Positions 34,906-43,612 of a stretch of DNA of 64,000 nucleotides are shown here, one piece after another (the stretch's first letter is position 1; each line of letters opens with the position of its first letter). A program made the translations under genes and the position numbers. The stretch is taken from positions 124,001 to 188,000 of the forward strand of contig CAWKAP010000004.1 in the NCBI GenBank assembly GCA_963847675.1, written 5' to 3'. Under the pieces are notes generated by a model. The model was not told the DNA's origin, did no database searches, and saw only the letters and a program-made list of their open reading frames with translations. The stretch comes from JADJWR01 sp963847675. Its GTDB lineage: Bacteria; Pseudomonadota; Gammaproteobacteria; Burkholderiales; Burkholderiaceae_F.

Positions 34906-35763
34906 TTGGACTGGCTGCTCGCCTTCAAGGCCCTGCTGCTCGGCGTCGTCGAGGGGCTGACCGAATTCCTGCCGGTGTCCAGTACCGGGCACCTGATCGT
35001 CGCCGAGGATGTCGTCCGGTTCACGATCGCCACGCGCGAGGCGTTCATCGTCGCCATCCAGGCCGGCGCCATCCTGGCCGTGTGCTGGGAATACCGCCAG
35101 CGGCTGACGCACTTCCTGCTCAACTTCCATCGCGACGCGAGCGAGCAGAGACTGGCGGTCAATGTCGCGGTCGCCTTCCTTCCGGCGGCGGTGATCGGAG
35201 TGCTGGCCAAGAGCACGATCGAGCGCTTCCTGTTCAAGCCGCTGCCGGTGGCCATCGCGCTGGTGATCGGGGCGCTGGTCATCTTCTGGGCCGAAGCGCG
35301 GCACAGGCGCAGCTACGGCGAACTCGACCTGGCGGGCAGGCGGCGCGCGCGTGTCGAATCGCTCGATGACGTGCGACCGTGGGACGCTCTGCGCATCGGC
35401 CTCGTGCAATGCCTGGCGCTGATCCCCGGCACCAGCCGCTCGGGCGCGACGATCATCGGCGGCCTGCTTTTCGGCCTCTCGCGCAAGGCGGCCACCGAGT
35501 TTTCGTTCTTCCTCGCCATTCCGACCGTGATCGGCGCCAGCGTCTATTCCGGGTTCAAGGCGCGTGCCCAGTTCGTCGCCGCCGATCTGCCGCTTTACGC
35601 AATCGGCTTCGTCGCCGCCTTTTTCTCCGCGCTCTTGTGCGTGCGCTGGTTCCTGCGCTACGTCAGCCAGCACGATTTTCGTGCGTTTGCGTGGTACCGG
35701 ATCGTTTTCGGCGGCGTGATCCTGCTCACCGCGTACGCCGGCTGGGTCGACTGGACCCAGTGA
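34906..35763 (+). CDS. uppP: Undecaprenyl-diphosphatase (BacA/UppP)
   Basis: Membrane phosphatase that recycles undecaprenyl pyrophosphate for peptidoglycan and O-antigen synthesis and gives bacitracin tolerance. The 285-residue protein starts with a TTG (DWLLAFKALLLGVVEGLTEFLPVSSTGHL). It has both catalytic blocks: EGLTEFLPVSSTGH and LIPGTSRSGATIIGG. There are seven to eight hydrophobic segments. No ATG lies near the conserved start, so TTG 34906 is well supported. In this window it complements the polysaccharide export genes. Confidence 0.95.
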   Translation: MDWLLAFKALLLGVVEGLTEFLPVSSTGHLIVAEDVVRFTIATREAFIVAIQAGAILAVCWEYRQRLTHFLLNFHRDASEQRLAVNVAVAFLPAAVIGVLAKSTIERFLFKPLPVAIALVIGALVIFWAEARHRRSYGELDLAGRRRARVESLDDVRPWDALRIGLVQCLALIPGTSRSGATIIGGLLFGLSRKAATEFSFFLAIPTVIGASVYSGFKARAQFVAADLPLYAIGFVAAFFSALLCVRWFLRYVSQHDFRAFAWYRIVFGGVILLTAYAGWVDWTQ

Positions 35764-35836
35764 GTCGCCGGCGGGCAGGTGGGGCTCACGGCATCGCGGC
35801 GCGGGCCGCGTGGTTCCGGCCCGGCGGGCCTCTGCC

Positions 35837-36575
35837 TCAGCGGCGAACGAACACCAGATCCCACACACCGTGGCCGAGTCGCCTGCCGCGCGCGTGGAAC
35901 TTCGTGGTCGGACGCGACGCCAGCGGATTATCCGGCGCCGAGCGCGTAGCCATCGTGCAGGTTGCGCAACAGCGGTTCCGCGTCCAGCACGTCGAGCATC
36001 TGCTCCGCATAGTGCTGCCAGTCGGTGGCGCAATGCAGGTAGCCGCCGTGGGCGATGCGACCGGCGAGCAGACTGACGAAGGGCGGCGCAATCAGCCGCC
36101 GCTTGTGGTGGCGCGCCTTGGGCCACGGATCGGGGAAATAGACATGCACGCCGGCCAGCGCGTCGGCGGCAATCATGTCGCGCACGACCTCGACGGCGTC
36201 GTGCTGAATGATGCGGACGTTGGCCAGTTGCAGCTCGTCGACGCGCCGCGCCAGGGCGCCGACCCCGGCTGCGAACACCTCGACGCCGAGGAAGTTCACG
36301 TCGGGGCGTGCCTGGGCGATCGCGGCGGTGGTCTCGCCCATGCCGAAGCCGATCTCCAGCACCGTAGGCGCGTGGCGACCGAATGCCGCATCGAGGTCGA
36401 GCAGCGCCGGGCGATAGGCGATGGCGAGCCGGGGCAGGATTTCGCTGTGTGCGCGTCGCTGCGCCTGCGTCACTCGTCCGCGGCGCAGTGCGAACGATCG
36501 GATGTGCCGGTGCGGCGCGCCGGCAGCGGGGCCATCCTCGTCGTGCTCCGGCGAGTCTTTCTCCGCTTCGTTCAC
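35837..36575 (-). CDS. trmB: tRNA (guanine-N7-)-methyltransferase, one frame break near the 3' end
   Basis: Methylates G46 of tRNA. The N-terminal 213 residues read normally: RSFALRRGRVTQAQRRA, VLEIGFGMGETTAAIA, HDAVEVVRDMI, VHVYFPDPWPKARHHKRRL. The written frame stops at 35928 after LHDGYALGAG. Dropping one G near 35933 continues into ADNPLASRPTTKF and the family ending RGRRLGHGVWDLVFVRR, with a stop at 35837. So the gene is most likely intact with one surplus base in the sequence. Its start overlaps the osmC-like gene's stop. Confidence 0.9.
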
Positions 36576-37033
36576 GTCGTGACGGTGGGCTCGATGCGCA
36601 CTTCGAAGTTCACCGAGTTCGACATGAAGCAGTTGGCGTGCGCCTTTTCATGCAGCGCACGGGCGCGCTCGACCTGCGCTGCGTCGGCCACCTTGACCTG
36701 CGGCCGAAGCACGACCTCGACCATGCGCATCTTGCCGTCGCGCATCGCCAGCCGCCCGGTGCCGTGATCGCTGTAGGCGACCAGACTGACGCCGGAGCGT
36801 TCGCAGACCGCGAGGTAGGTCAGGTGGTGGCAGGCCATCAGCGAGGACACCATCAGCGTCTCGGGGTTGTGCCGCCGGTCGTCGCCGTGAAAGACCTCGG
36901 GCGAGGAGCCAGCGAGCTTTGCCTTGCCGGCGAATTCGAGGTCGAAGCTGCGCGTCAGCCTGAGGTGGCCGTCGACCTGCGTCGCGTGACCGGTCCAGTG
37001 CAGGTCGCCCTTGAAGATGTGTTCGTGTGCCAT
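36572..37033 (-). CDS. OsmC family peroxide-reductase-like protein
   Basis: From ATG 37033 the product has 153 residues: HIFKGDLHWTG, SPEVFHGDDRRHNPETLMVSSLMACHHLTYLAV and ANCFMSNSVNF. Two Cys, one in the LMACHHLTYL helix and one in the C-terminal ANCFMSNS, match the peroxidatic and resolving residues of OsmC/Ohr proteins. The open frame extends to 37129, into the region next to the tRNA gene, but that is not expected to be coding. It precedes trmB with a 4-base overlap. Confidence 0.88.
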   Translation of the reverse strand: MAHEHIFKGDLHWTGHATQVDGHLRLTRSFDLEFAGKAKLAGSSPEVFHGDDRRHNPETLMVSSLMACHHLTYLAVCERSGVSLVAYSDHGTGRLAMRDGKMRMVEVVLRPQVKVADAAQVERARALHEKAHANCFMSNSVNFEVRIEPTVTT

Positions 37034-37096
37034 ATCGGCTGCGTGGTTGGTGCCGCGGCGGCGCTCACCGCCGGCGGATCGGGAGGGGCGATGGTG

Positions 37097-37170
37097 TGGA
37101 GCGGGCGAAGGGAGTCGAACCCTCGTCATCAGCTTGGGAAGCTGAGGTAATGCCGTTATACGACGCCCGC
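37097..37170 (-). tRNA. tRNA-Gly (CCC)
   Basis: On the minus strand the 5' end GCGGGCG pairs with CGCCCGC before the discriminator T and an encoded CCA (37097-37099). The anticodon arm TCAGC-TTCCCAA-GCTGA gives anticodon CCC. The T arm has GGTTCGA. All four arms fold normally. Confidence 0.96.
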
Positions 37171-37263
37171 GCTAAACGTTGTGATTCTAGCCAACCGCGT
37201 CGCGGCGGGCAGGGCCGGCGCAGGTAACATCGGTCGTCACACAGCCGTCTCGAGCCGCCGGCC

Positions 37264-37848
37264 ATGATCCTCTCCGAACCCGCCCTGGATCTCGTCTTTC
37301 GTGAGGCGCGCACGCACAACCGCTGGCTGGACAAGCCGGTGGACGACGAAACGCTTCGCGCGCTCTACGACCTGCTCAAATGGGGCCCGACCAGCGCCAA
37401 CTGCTCTCCGGCGCGAATCGTCTTTCTGCGCTCGCGCGAGTCCAGGGAGCGGCTGCGTCCGGCGCTCTCGGCGGGCAACCTCGACAAAACGATGGCCGCG
37501 CCGGTGACCGCGATCATCGGCTACGACCTTCGCTTCTTCGACAAGCTGCCGCGGCTCTTTCCGCACACGGACGCGCGAAGCTGGTTTGCCGGCAAGGACG
37601 AAGTCATCCACACCACGGCGTTTCGCAATGGCACCCTGCAGGGCGCCTACCTGATCATCGCGGCGCGCTCGCTCGGGCTGGACTGCGGGCCGATGTCGGG
37701 TTTCGACCACCACAAGGTCGACGCGGAGTTCTTCCCGGGAACTACGGTGAAGTCGAACTTCCTGTGCAACCTCGGCTACGGGGATCCGGCGGGATTGTTC
37801 GCGCGCAGTCCCCGCCTGCCGTTCGACGAAGCCTGCCAGCTGCTCTGA
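37264..37848 (+). CDS. RutE/HadB-like nitroreductase family protein (malonic semialdehyde reductase type)
   Basis: A 194-residue FMN-dependent reductase of the nitroreductase superfamily. It begins SEPALDLVFREARTHNRWLDKPVDDETL and has KWGPTSANCSPARIVFL, a flavin-binding segment typical of RutE. FAGKDEVIHTTAFRNGTLQGAYLIIAARSLGLDCGPMSGFD and NFLCNLGYGDPAGLFARSPRLPFDEAC complete the match. No other pyrimidine-degradation (rut) genes are nearby, so the physiological substrate is not settled. It is a single gene between a tRNA and a convergent CDGSH gene. Confidence 0.87.
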   Translation: MILSEPALDLVFREARTHNRWLDKPVDDETLRALYDLLKWGPTSANCSPARIVFLRSRESRERLRPALSAGNLDKTMAAPVTAIIGYDLRFFDKLPRLFPHTDARSWFAGKDEVIHTTAFRNGTLQGAYLIIAARSLGLDCGPMSGFDHHKVDAEFFPGTTVKSNFLCNLGYGDPAGLFARSPRLPFDEACQLL

Positions 37849-37873
37849 GTCTCCGCCACGCCGTCGGCGGCGG

Positions 37874-38305
37874 TCAGGCCGTGAAGCCGGTCTTCTTGTG
37901 GGTGCCGTCGCAAAATGGCTTGTTGCCGCTGGCGCCGCAGCGGCACAGCCACGTCTTGTCGCCGCAGGCGAAGCGTTCGCCGTCGGTCGTCGTCAGCTCG
38001 AACCAGCCGTCGACGCGCAGCGGGCCGTTGCTGATCGCGTTCAGCACCAGGTCACCGCCAGAGGCCTGATCTGCCGCCTCCGGTGGCCTGGCGCAGCGCC
38101 CGGCGTCGGCGAATCCTGCCCGCGCATGGCTGCCGTCACAAAAGGGCTTGTTGCCGCTGGCGCCGCAACGGCACAGCGCCACCTGCGTGAACTCCGCGGC
38201 CGGCGCGCCGTCCCCGGCGGAATACCGGATGCGGCCGTGCAGTATCAGCGGTCCGTTTTCGGTGAGGCGCCCCGTGTTGGGCGGCGATTTCGTGTCTTGA
38301 CTCAT
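37874..38305 (-). CDS. Double CDGSH iron-sulfur protein
   Basis: A 143-residue protein with two CDGSH zinc-finger-like 2Fe-2S motifs: CRCGASGNKPFCDGSHARAGF at about 50-70 and CRCGASGNKPFCDGTHKKTGF at about 121-141. Each has the C-x-C and C-D-G-(S/T)-H ligands. Between them is a small beta domain (NAISNGPLRVDGWFELTTTDG). The two motifs share a 14-residue identical core. This is the bacterial mitoNEET-related family, likely a redox or Fe-S handling protein; the partner is unknown. Confidence 0.92.
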   Translation of the reverse strand: MSQDTKSPPNTGRLTENGPLILHGRIRYSAGDGAPAAEFTQVALCRCGASGNKPFCDGSHARAGFADAGRCARPPEAADQASGGDLVLNAISNGPLRVDGWFELTTTDGERFACGDKTWLCRCGASGNKPFCDGTHKKTGFTA

Positions 38306-38332
38306 GTGGATGCCGCGCGATTTGGTCGGATG

Positions 38333-39811
38333 TCAGAGACCCAGGCAGACGTACTTGATGACGAGATACTCCTCGATGCCGTACTTTGACCCTTCGCGGC
38401 CGATGCCGGACTGCTTCACGCCGCCGAAGGGCGCGACTTCGTTGGAAATGATGCCGGTGTTCACGCCGACCATGCCGTATTCGAGGCGTTCGGCCACGCG
38501 CATGACGCGGCCGACGTCACGCGAATAGAAGTACGCAGCGAGCCCGAACTCGACGCTGTTGGCTGCGGCGATGGCCTCGTCGTCGTTGCCGAACCTGAAC
38601 ACCGGCGCAACCGGGCCGAACGTTTCCTCGCGTGCGACGACCATCTCGGCAGTGACGTCGGCGAGCACGGTCGGCGTGTAGAAGGTTCCGCCGCGCTCGT
38701 GCTTGCTGCCGCCGGTGACGACGCGCGCGCCCTTGGCCACCGCGTCGGCCACGTGTGCCTCGACTTTCGCCAGTGCGTTGGCGTCGATCAGTGGCCCCTG
38801 CTGCACGCCGGCCTCGAATCCCGAGCCGACCTTGAGCGTGGCTGCCTTGGCGGCCAGCTTCTCGACGAACGCGTCGTAGATGTCGGTGTGCGCAAAGAAG
38901 CGGTTCGTGCACACGCAGGTCTGCCCGGCGTTGCGGTATTTGGAGATCAGCGCACCTTCGACCGCGGCATCGAGATCCGCGTCCGGAAAGACGATGAACG
39001 GCGCGTTGCCGCCGAGTTCGAGCGACAGCTTCTTCAGCGTCGGCGCGCTCTGCTGCATCAGGATCCGGCCGACCTGCGTCGATCCGGTGAAGCTGAGCTT
39101 GCGCACCGTCGGCGAGTCGCACAGCACCTTGCCGACCTCGATCGAGCGCGCCTCGTCGGCCGGCAGCACGTTGAAGACACCGGCCGGCATGCCGGCGCGC
39201 TCGGCCAGCTCGGCCAGGGCGAGCGCGGACAGCGGCGTCTGCTCGGCCGGCTTGACGACCACCGTGCAGCCGGCCGCCAGCGCCGGCGCGCACTTGCGCG
39301 TGATCATCGCGTTGGGGAAGTTCCACGGCGTGATCGCCGCGCAGACGCCGATCGGCTCCTTGAACACCAGCAGGCGCTTGTCGCTCTGCACGGTCGGGAT
39401 CACGTCGCCGTAGACGCGCTTGCCTTCCTCGGCGAACCACTCGACGAAGCTGGCGCCGTAGGCGATCTCACCGCGCGACTCGGCGAGCGGCTTGCCCTGC
39501 TCGGCGGTCATCAGCTGCGCCAGGTCTTCCTGCGCCGCCATCATCAGTTCGAACCACTTGCGCAGGATTCCGGCGCGCTCCTTGGCGGTCCGGGCGCGCC
39601 AGGCCGGCATCGCCTTCGCGGCGGCGTCGATCGCGCGCTGCGCATCGGCCGCACCGCAGTTGGCCGTCTCGACCAGCAACCCACCGTCGGCCGGGTTGTC
39701 GACGGCGAACTTGCCGTGTGCGCCGTCGCACCAGGCTCCGTCGATGTAGGCCTGCGCGCGCAGCAGCGCCGGATCACCGAATTTCGGCAATGAAGAGACT
39801 CGCTGCAGCAT
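38333..39811 (-). CDS. gabD: NAD(P)-dependent succinate-semialdehyde dehydrogenase
   Basis: Oxidises succinate semialdehyde to succinate (GABA and related catabolism). The 492-residue product has TPWNFPNAMITRK, the catalytic glutamate block LELGGNAPFIVF, the cysteine block NAGQTCVCTNR, and EETFGPVAPVFRF, all as in GabD. ATG 39811 was chosen because GGAGG lies five bases upstream; ATG 39823 and a longer open frame exist but lack such a site. It is divergent from the 2OG-Fe(II) oxygenase gene. The frame is intact. Confidence 0.95.
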   Translation of the reverse strand: MLQRVSSLPKFGDPALLRAQAYIDGAWCDGAHGKFAVDNPADGGLLVETANCGAADAQRAIDAAAKAMPAWRARTAKERAGILRKWFELMMAAQEDLAQLMTAEQGKPLAESRGEIAYGASFVEWFAEEGKRVYGDVIPTVQSDKRLLVFKEPIGVCAAITPWNFPNAMITRKCAPALAAGCTVVVKPAEQTPLSALALAELAERAGMPAGVFNVLPADEARSIEVGKVLCDSPTVRKLSFTGSTQVGRILMQQSAPTLKKLSLELGGNAPFIVFPDADLDAAVEGALISKYRNAGQTCVCTNRFFAHTDIYDAFVEKLAAKAATLKVGSGFEAGVQQGPLIDANALAKVEAHVADAVAKGARVVTGGSKHERGGTFYTPTVLADVTAEMVVAREETFGPVAPVFRFGNDDEAIAAANSVEFGLAAYFYSRDVGRVMRVAERLEYGMVGVNTGIISNEVAPFGGVKQSGIGREGSKYGIEEYLVIKYVCLGL

Positions 39812-39893
39812 GGTGTCCTCCATGGTGTTTCCGGGGAGGATACGCCGCGGCTGCGCGCTATTCTTGCTGCGGATCAGCAGGCTCGAGGTGCCG

Positions 39894-40754
39894 ATGCGGT
39901 TCGATTCACTGAACCCCGAGTTGCGGCAGTGGCTGCAATCCTCCGTTGAGGCCGGCCACGACCGGCAGGTGCTGCAGCAGGCCATGCACACTGCCGGCTA
40001 CGACGTCGGTTTCGCGCGCCAGGCCGTAGAAGCGGCGCTGGCCCAGTTGCGATCGGCGGCGCCGGCGGTTGCGCGGGCCGAATCCCCGGTCGCGGACCTG
40101 CTCGCCGAGCCGCCGAACACGATCGCCACCAGCGACCGGACGGTCGAGGTCCTGATGGCGCTCAAGTCGCCGCGCATCGTGCTGTTCGGCAACCTGCTGT
40201 CCGCGCAGGAGTGCGCGCAGATGATCGAAGCGGCGCGAGTCAAACTCGAGCCCTCCACCGTGGTCAACGCCGAAACCGGCGCCTACGACGTGCACCCGGA
40301 TCGGACCAGCAGCGGCACGCACTTCGAACGGGGCGAGAACGAACTGATCGCCCGCGTCGAGCGCCGGATCAGCGAACTGATCGACTGCCCGGCAGAAAAC
40401 GGCGAGCCGATCCAGGTGCTGCACTACACGCCCGGCGCCGAGTACAAGCCGCACCACGACTACTTCGACCCGACGCAGCCGGGCAACGAGGTGGTGCTGG
40501 CGATGGGCGGCCAGCGCGTCGCCACGCTGGTCATGTATCTGAACGACGTTGCCGCCGGTGGCTCCACGGTGTTCCCGACGATCGGGCTCGACGTGCTGCC
40601 ACGGCGCGGTTGTGCCGTCTACTTCTCCTACGTGGACGAGTCCGGCGCGACCGACGACCGGACGCTGCATGGCGGCAGCCCGGTCGTGGCCGGCGAGAAG
40701 TGGATCGCCACCAAGTGGCTGCGCCAGCGCCGCTATGGCCGGCCGGGTGCGTGA
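39894..40754 (+). CDS. 2-oxoglutarate/Fe(II) oxygenase, prolyl 4-hydroxylase type
   Basis: From ATG 39894 (after GAGGTG) the product has 286 residues. An N-terminal helical region (LNPELRQWLQSSVEAGHDRQVLQQAM) precedes the catalytic jelly roll. Iron ligands are visible as H-x-D in YKPHHDYFDP and the distal His in DRTLHGGSPVV; the 2OG-binding Lys lies in GEKWIATKW. The block GGSTVFPTIGLDVLPRRGCAVYF is typical of bacterial P4H-like enzymes. The substrate is not evident from context. Confidence 0.9.
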   Translation: MRFDSLNPELRQWLQSSVEAGHDRQVLQQAMHTAGYDVGFARQAVEAALAQLRSAAPAVARAESPVADLLAEPPNTIATSDRTVEVLMALKSPRIVLFGNLLSAQECAQMIEAARVKLEPSTVVNAETGAYDVHPDRTSSGTHFERGENELIARVERRISELIDCPAENGEPIQVLHYTPGAEYKPHHDYFDPTQPGNEVVLAMGGQRVATLVMYLNDVAAGGSTVFPTIGLDVLPRRGCAVYFSYVDESGATDDRTLHGGSPVVAGEKWIATKWLRQRRYGRPGA

Positions 40755-40778
40755 CTCCGGCTGCGCAGGCACTGGTCC

Positions 40779-42065
40779 TCAGGCGAACATCAGCAGGTCC
40801 GGGCGTAGCAGCAGCAGGGCGCCCAGCGTCAGGAGCAGGACGCCGCCGATCAGGTTCGACGCGCGCGTGTACTTGCCGCTCAGGCCGGTGAGTTGCAGGG
40901 TCTTCATCGCCGCCACGAAGACCAGCAGGTCGTCGGCCATGAAGACGAGGATGTACAGCGCGATGTAGGCGGCGTACTGCCAGGCCGGCAGCCGGTTCAT
41001 CGCCAGCACCTGCGAATACACGGCCGGGATGCCGGCCGAACAGACGGCTTCGACGAGATTCACCGCGAAGGCCAGCAGCACGATGCCGGCCAGCGCCGGC
41101 AGGAAGCTGCGCTCGGAGGCAAGCGTGCGCAGGCGCTCGAACACCTGCCTGCGGCCCGCCGGCGCGGTGACCTTGCACACCGCTTCCTTGTTGACGAAAT
41201 ACTCGCGGATCCAGTAGGCGCCGCCGGCCAGCGCCACGAGTCCGATTGCCGCACGCACCCAGACCACCGCGCCCAGGAACAGCAGCACGTTGAGCCACGC
41301 CACCATGAACAGGAAGTACACGAAGGCCGACGTCGCGATGAAAGCCGAGCCCAGCACCCACATTCGCGCGCGGTCCCGCATGCCGAGCAGCAGGCCGATC
41401 AGGAACACCAGTGCCCACATCGCGCAGGGGTTGAAGCCGTCGAGCGCTGCCAGCAGCACCGTGAGTGCCGGCAGCGACAGGTGGCGCAGTTCGACGTCGC
41501 CGAGCAGCGGCACGGAAAGCCGCTCGGGAAGCGCACGGGTCGCGGCCGCAGTCGACGGCGCCGAGGAGCCGGGTTCGCGCGCCGACCAGGTCGCGCGCAG
41601 GTCGGACACGGGATCGGCGCAGCGGCGAACGAGGCAGTGCTGGATGAGGGCCAGGTACTCGGCACCCGTGCTCGCATCGTCGTAGAAGCCGACCACTACC
41701 CGCTCGCCGATCAGCACCGCCGGCACGCCGGTGTCGAGCGCGCCGATCCGTGCCATTGCGGCCGCAAACAGGCCGCGGTTCTCCGGGCTGCGCGTCAGTT
41801 CGAGCACGTGAAGCTGCACGCCGGCCTTGGGCTGCGCCTCGCGGCGCAGGAAGTCGACCGCCTTCTCGCAGTGCGGACAGCCGTCGCTGACGAAGGCATA
41901 GACGTTGACGGCGCGCTGCGCCCACGCGCTGGCGCTGAACAGCACACCAGCGGCGAGCAGCAGGCCGGCGACTGCGAGTCCCCAGGCGCCGATGTGCGCA
42001 ACCCACCCCCTTCGCGGCAAGGCCTTCCACCCGCGAGCGCGCAACACGGTGAGCGTCAGCGTCAC
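40779..42065 (-). CDS. Membrane redox protein with glutaredoxin-like CPHC domain and DsbD-like membrane domain
   Basis: A 428-residue protein. After a signal/anchor (about 25-48), a periplasmic thioredoxin-fold domain carries SDGCPHCEKAVDFL, and GVPAVLIGERVVVGFYDD matches the cis-Pro region. Two further Cys (QHCLVRRC) follow. Residues about 200-428 form at least six membrane segments with conserved-looking Cys in DGFNPCAMW and VEAVCSAGIPAVYSQ, as in DsbD/CcdA-type transporters. It probably moves reducing equivalents across the membrane; partner and direction are inference. Confidence 0.8.
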   Translation of the reverse strand: MTLTLTVLRARGWKALPRRGWVAHIGAWGLAVAGLLLAAGVLFSASAWAQRAVNVYAFVSDGCPHCEKAVDFLRREAQPKAGVQLHVLELTRSPENRGLFAAAMARIGALDTGVPAVLIGERVVVGFYDDASTGAEYLALIQHCLVRRCADPVSDLRATWSAREPGSSAPSTAAATRALPERLSVPLLGDVELRHLSLPALTVLLAALDGFNPCAMWALVFLIGLLLGMRDRARMWVLGSAFIATSAFVYFLFMVAWLNVLLFLGAVVWVRAAIGLVALAGGAYWIREYFVNKEAVCKVTAPAGRRQVFERLRTLASERSFLPALAGIVLLAFAVNLVEAVCSAGIPAVYSQVLAMNRLPAWQYAAYIALYILVFMADDLLVFVAAMKTLQLTGLSGKYTRASNLIGGVLLLTLGALLLLRPDLLMFA

Positions 42066-42218
42066 AAGGGCCAGCTTCGCGCATCGTGGCGTGGCCCGCG
42101 TTGACAGCCCTCAAGCGACGCGCGAGACAGGAAGCGACCGCCGCGAGCGGGCGTCGTCGCCGGCGACGCGACGCGTCAGCGCACGAAAATGGGAACCTGA
42201 CGAGGAAAGAAACGGGAC

Positions 42219-42294
42219 TGGTGGGTCGTGAAGGACTTGAACCTTCGACCAACGGATTAAAAGTCCGCTGCTCTACCGACTGAGCTAACGACCC
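42219..42294 (-). tRNA. tRNA-Lys (TTT)
   Basis: The minus strand reads GGGTCGT at the 5' end pairing with ACGACCC, discriminator A and encoded CCA (42219-42221). The D arm is TTAGCTCAGTCGGTAGAGC. The anticodon loop CTTTTAA gives anticodon TTT, and the T arm has GGTTCAA. A complete cloverleaf. Confidence 0.97.
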
Positions 42295-42389
42295 GTCCGG
42301 GAAGCGCGGCTGAGACGAAACGGCCGTCGCGACAGAGAGCGCGAATTATCCCGATCGGCGCAGGGGCCGTCAAACCGAGGTCGGCATCT

Positions 42390-43511
42390 TCACGCGCCGC
42401 GCTCGACGCGCCATTGCTGGTACTTCAGCGCGCATACGGCGCCGGCGACGATCGACGCAAGCGCCAGCATCGAGCCGATGGACAGCGTCGAGACGCCGCT
42501 GACGCCCTGACCGATCGTGCAGCCGAGCGCGGTCACGCCGCCGAAGCCCATCAGGATCGCGCCGACGATGTGGTTGGCGGTGTCCTCGGTGCCGTGAAAG
42601 CCCTCCCAGCGGAATTCGCCGCTCGCCACTGCCGCCAGACCGGCGCCGAGCGTGACGCCGAAAACCGCGACCACGCCGAGCGTCAGCACGTTGCTGCGGT
42701 CGGTGTAGAGCATCAGCCAGTCCAGCGCATGCGCCATCGGCGCCACGAACGACAGCGACTCCATCCGTCCGGAATAGGTGCCGACGAAGGCTTCCTCGAG
42801 CGTGCGCGGGTGCTCGAGCACGTGGCCGAGATTCCCGGAAACGAACCACACGCCGGCGACGATGCCGCCGATGGCCAGTCCGGCGAGCACGTTCTCGAAG
42901 GTCCGGAACTCGCGCGAGGCCAGGGCAAATGCCGCAAGCACCGCGCCGATGGCCGACCCCGCGATCAGCTGAACCGTCGCCAGCGGCACGCCAGTGGCGC
43001 GCGCCAGCAGCGCCGGCAGGTCCTGCCGTTCCGCGAACAGCACCTGCACGGGCTCGATCGCATCGACACGCGCCACGGCGAGCGCACCGCGCAGCGTGAT
43101 GTAGGCCGTCACACCGAGTACGACGAACACGACGAGCGCCTTGAGGCTGCCCGCGCCGATGCGAACCAGGGTGCGGCTGCCGCAGCCGCCGGCAAGCACC
43201 ATGCCGAAGCCGAACAGGAAGCCGCCGATCAGGTACGAAGCGACGAGCACACGCGGCCCCGTGTAGATCGATTTGCCGATGTCGATCATGCCCGTCCCTG
43301 CGAGCAGGTTCGTGCCGATGATCGCCACGGCAATCGCGAGCAGCCACTGCCGCATCCTTGCGGAGTCGCCGAAGCCGACCAGGTCGGCGACCGCGCCCAT
43401 CGTGCAGAAGCGCGTTCGCTGCATCACCGCTCCAAGGACAAGCGCGAGCGCGAACGTCGACCACAGCACGGTCGATCGCAGCGTGTCAACGTCGGCGTCG
43501 GAAATCGGCAT
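42390..43511 (-). CDS. YeeE/YedE (TsuA-like) sulfur-compound transporter
   Basis: Inner-membrane protein of 373 residues with about nine to ten hydrophobic helices. It has the family's Cys landmarks: MQRTRFCTMGAVADL, GMVLAGGCGSRTLVRIG and FGGVTALGCTIGQGVSGVS. These Cys are thought to relay thiosulfate in characterised TsuA. It is a long, two-repeat form with an asymmetric middle (LFAERQDLPALLARATG). It lies alone between tRNA-Lys and the Tol-Pal operon; no TusA-like gene is adjacent. Confidence 0.9.
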   Translation of the reverse strand: MPISDADVDTLRSTVLWSTFALALVLGAVMQRTRFCTMGAVADLVGFGDSARMRQWLLAIAVAIIGTNLLAGTGMIDIGKSIYTGPRVLVASYLIGGFLFGFGMVLAGGCGSRTLVRIGAGSLKALVVFVVLGVTAYITLRGALAVARVDAIEPVQVLFAERQDLPALLARATGVPLATVQLIAGSAIGAVLAAFALASREFRTFENVLAGLAIGGIVAGVWFVSGNLGHVLEHPRTLEEAFVGTYSGRMESLSFVAPMAHALDWLMLYTDRSNVLTLGVVAVFGVTLGAGLAAVASGEFRWEGFHGTEDTANHIVGAILMGFGGVTALGCTIGQGVSGVSTLSIGSMLALASIVAGAVCALKYQQWRVERGA

Positions 43512-43612
43512 CGGCAGCTCGCTCGACGCGCCGCCGGCGGGATCGGAGCACGGGGCTGCGACGCGGCGGCCGAAGCACGCGCGGCCTCCGCCACGCCGCT
43601 GCGCCCCCGCCG

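Noticed and set aside
37097..42294. Genomic island bounded by the two tRNA genes
   Set aside because: The genes between are ordinary chromosomal genes with similar base composition. No integrase and no duplicated tRNA 3' end were seen.
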